A stretch of DNA of 64,000 bases from assembly GCA_963782415.1 (NCBI GenBank), contig CAWAJT010000004.1:682001-746000 (forward strand), written 5' to 3'. Source of the DNA: Bog-473 sp963782415. Its GTDB lineage: Bacteria; Actinomycetota; Acidimicrobiia; Acidimicrobiales; RAAP-2. This document shows, piece by piece, positions 62,833 through 64,000 of the stretch (position 1 is its first letter; the number at the start of each line of letters is the position of its first letter). The notes below the pieces were generated by a model, which worked only from the letters and a program-made list of their open reading frames with translations, did no database searches and was not told where the DNA came from. Both the position numbers and the translations under genes were made by a program.

Positions 62833-64000
62833 TCCTCACCATTGACTTCGGCACCAGCGTCACCAAGGTCGGCCTGTGGGGCGGCGACGGATTGGTCGCG
62901 CTCGGCCGCTCGGAGCTCACGACGACCTACCCGCAGGTGGGATGGACCGAGCAAGACCCGCTGCGCTGGTGGACCACGGTGGTCATTGCGTGCGCCGAGG
63001 TGCGGGCGATGGCTCCGAGCGTGTTCGGCGAGGTCGACGTGGTGGCGTGCTCGGGCGTGCGCCAGACCTTCGTCCCGGTCAGTGCGCACGGTGACCCGAT
63101 CGGCAAGGGCATCCTCTGGTCGGACCACCGCGCCGCGGCGGAGGCCCGGGTCCTGGCGGATCGCATGGGTGGTGACGACATCAACCGCGCCCGGACCGGG
63201 ATCCCGCTCGATGCCGGGGCGGTGGCAGCCAAGTTGGCCTGGCTGGCGATGCACCAGCCCGAGCGCATGGAGGCCGCAGACATCATTCTGTCGCCGCGCG
63301 ACTTCGTCGTGTACCGCATGACCGACCAGATGGTGACAGACGCCACCTTCGCTTCGCGTAGCGGTCTCTACGACTTCGACGGCAACGCGGTGCGCGAACT
63401 CGCCGGGCCGGCGTTGGGCAAGCTCCCAAGCGTCGTGCCATCCGACACGGTCGTCGGCCACCTCAAGCCGGTACCCGGCGCCGAGCTCGGGCTGCGGCCG
63501 GGGGTTCCCGTCGTCATCGGCGCCGGTGACCGCCAGTGTGAAGTACTCGGCTCGGGCGCCTCGGAGCACCACCCGATGGTGAGCTGGGGGACCACCGGCA
63601 ACGTGTCGGTGCCGGTGCAGGAGCGCCCGGTGCCGTCGCCCGCCGGTGCGGTCGTCACCAGGGCCGCGGACGGTGGCTGGCTGCTCGAGGGCGGCCTCTC
63701 CGCTGCCGGTTCGTTCCTGGCGTGGCTCAGCCGACTCCTCGACCGCTCCACCGAAGAGCTGGGCCGGTTGGCCGCGGAGAGCGGGCCCGGTGCGCGCGGA
63801 GTGGTGGCGGTGCCTTGGCTCGACGGTGCCCGCGCCCCTTGGTGGCGCGACGACGCACGAGCTGGTTTCGTCGGTCTGGGCGCGGCGCACGGTGCGGCCG
63901 ACATGGCGAGAGCCGTGGTCGAGTCGGTCGCCTGGGACGTGCTGCGGGTGATGGAGGTGGTCACGGTCGGCCGTCTCGGCGGGTCGACGGCGGAGGGCGT
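62829..64000 (+). CDS. FGGY carbohydrate kinase, partial at window end
   Basis: 390 residues visible, N-terminal and central domains of the FGGY family (xylulokinase-like). The N-terminal phosphate loop reads TIDFGTSVTK, WTEQDPLRWW is the typical FGGY domain 1 segment, and the central GAGDRQCEVLGSG and VSWGTTGN stretches follow. ATG at 62829 overlaps the aldolase stop. Completes a GH4, dehydrogenase, aldolase, kinase operon. The C-terminus lies beyond the window. Confidence 0.9.
   Translation, partial: MILTIDFGTSVTKVGLWGGDGLVALGRSELTTTYPQVGWTEQDPLRWWTTVVIACAEVRAMAPSVFGEVDVVACSGVRQTFVPVSAHGDPIGKGILWSDHRAAAEARVLADRMGGDDINRARTGIPLDAGAVAAKLAWLAMHQPERMEAADIILSPRDFVVYRMTDQMVTDATFASRSGLYDFDGNAVRELAGPALGKLPSVVPSDTVVGHLKPVPGAELGLRPGVPVVIGAGDRQCEVLGSGASEHHPMVSWGTTGNVSVPVQERPVPSPAGAVVTRAADGGWLLEGGLSAAGSFLAWLSRLLDRSTEELGRLAAESGPGARGVVAVPWLDGARAPWWRDDARAGFVGLGAAHGAADMARAVVESVAWDVLRVMEVVTVGRLGGSTAEG

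Overview
The window is about 64 kb of GC-rich bacterial DNA with dense, often overlapping genes (ATGA, GTGA and TGATG junctions), many GTG/TTG starts and several apparently leaderless genes. The content suggests an Actinomycetota genome, most likely class Acidimicrobiia. It holds a P450 with a [3Fe-4S] ferredoxin, many SDR and amidohydrolase genes, an Rv1264-like adenylate cyclase, a DipZ fusion, Rpf/lysozyme-like secreted proteins and a sigma-B/F partner-switching module. The class assignment is inference from gene repertoire only. No rRNA, tRNA, CRISPR array, transposase or phage gene was recognised.

Layout. Bases 1-25000 are mainly catabolic and redox genes: P450 and ferredoxin; a divergent MFS exporter/TetR pair with a clear operator-promoter; SDR, quinone oxidoreductase and ketopantoate-reductase-like enzymes; an orphan branched-chain-type binding protein; an adenylate cyclase; a desaturase; ArsR with an SRPBCC enzyme; a nitroreductase-amidohydrolase-zwf operon; and a CocE-like hydrolase, nitrilase, agmatinase, beta-lactamase-fold hydrolase and SDR. 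Bases 25200-33545 are the high-affinity K+ system: an extra micro-ORF, kdpF, kdpA, kdpB, kdpC, the regulator kdpE, and a KdpD sensor split into two divergently transcribed genes. Bases 33500-36700 include two paralogous secreted Rpf/lysozyme-like genes sharing a 100% identical, hairpin-rich 156-nt leader. Bases 36700-46900 hold an acyl-CoA synthetase with an upstream CRP-type palindrome, CsbD, DipZ, a GH1 beta-glucosidase, an ABC-2 exporter and an orphan ParA. Bases 46930-52372 are a stress-signalling module: a large GAF/PP2C/HATPase protein opposite STAS, kinase and sigma-factor genes that overlap each other. The remainder holds an APC permease, SDRs, an epimerase, a FUSC-like protein, DoxX and a sugar-catabolic operon (GH4, beta-hydroxyacid dehydrogenase, DhnA-type aldolase, FGGY kinase) that runs off the end.

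Several genes look broken: an ArsR regulator, an SDR and a GNAT each carry one reading-frame shift, and two truncated relics remain (a GH5-type glycosidase and a second GNAT). Either this genome contains recent pseudogenes or the assembly has uncorrected indels; raw reads would decide. The observations judged most worth follow-up are the duplicated identical RNA leader of the Rpf-like genes, the split KdpD, the nitrilase with Ser in place of its catalytic Cys, the phosphatase-plus-kinase hub of the sigma-factor module, and the GH4/dehydrogenase/aldolase/kinase operon.
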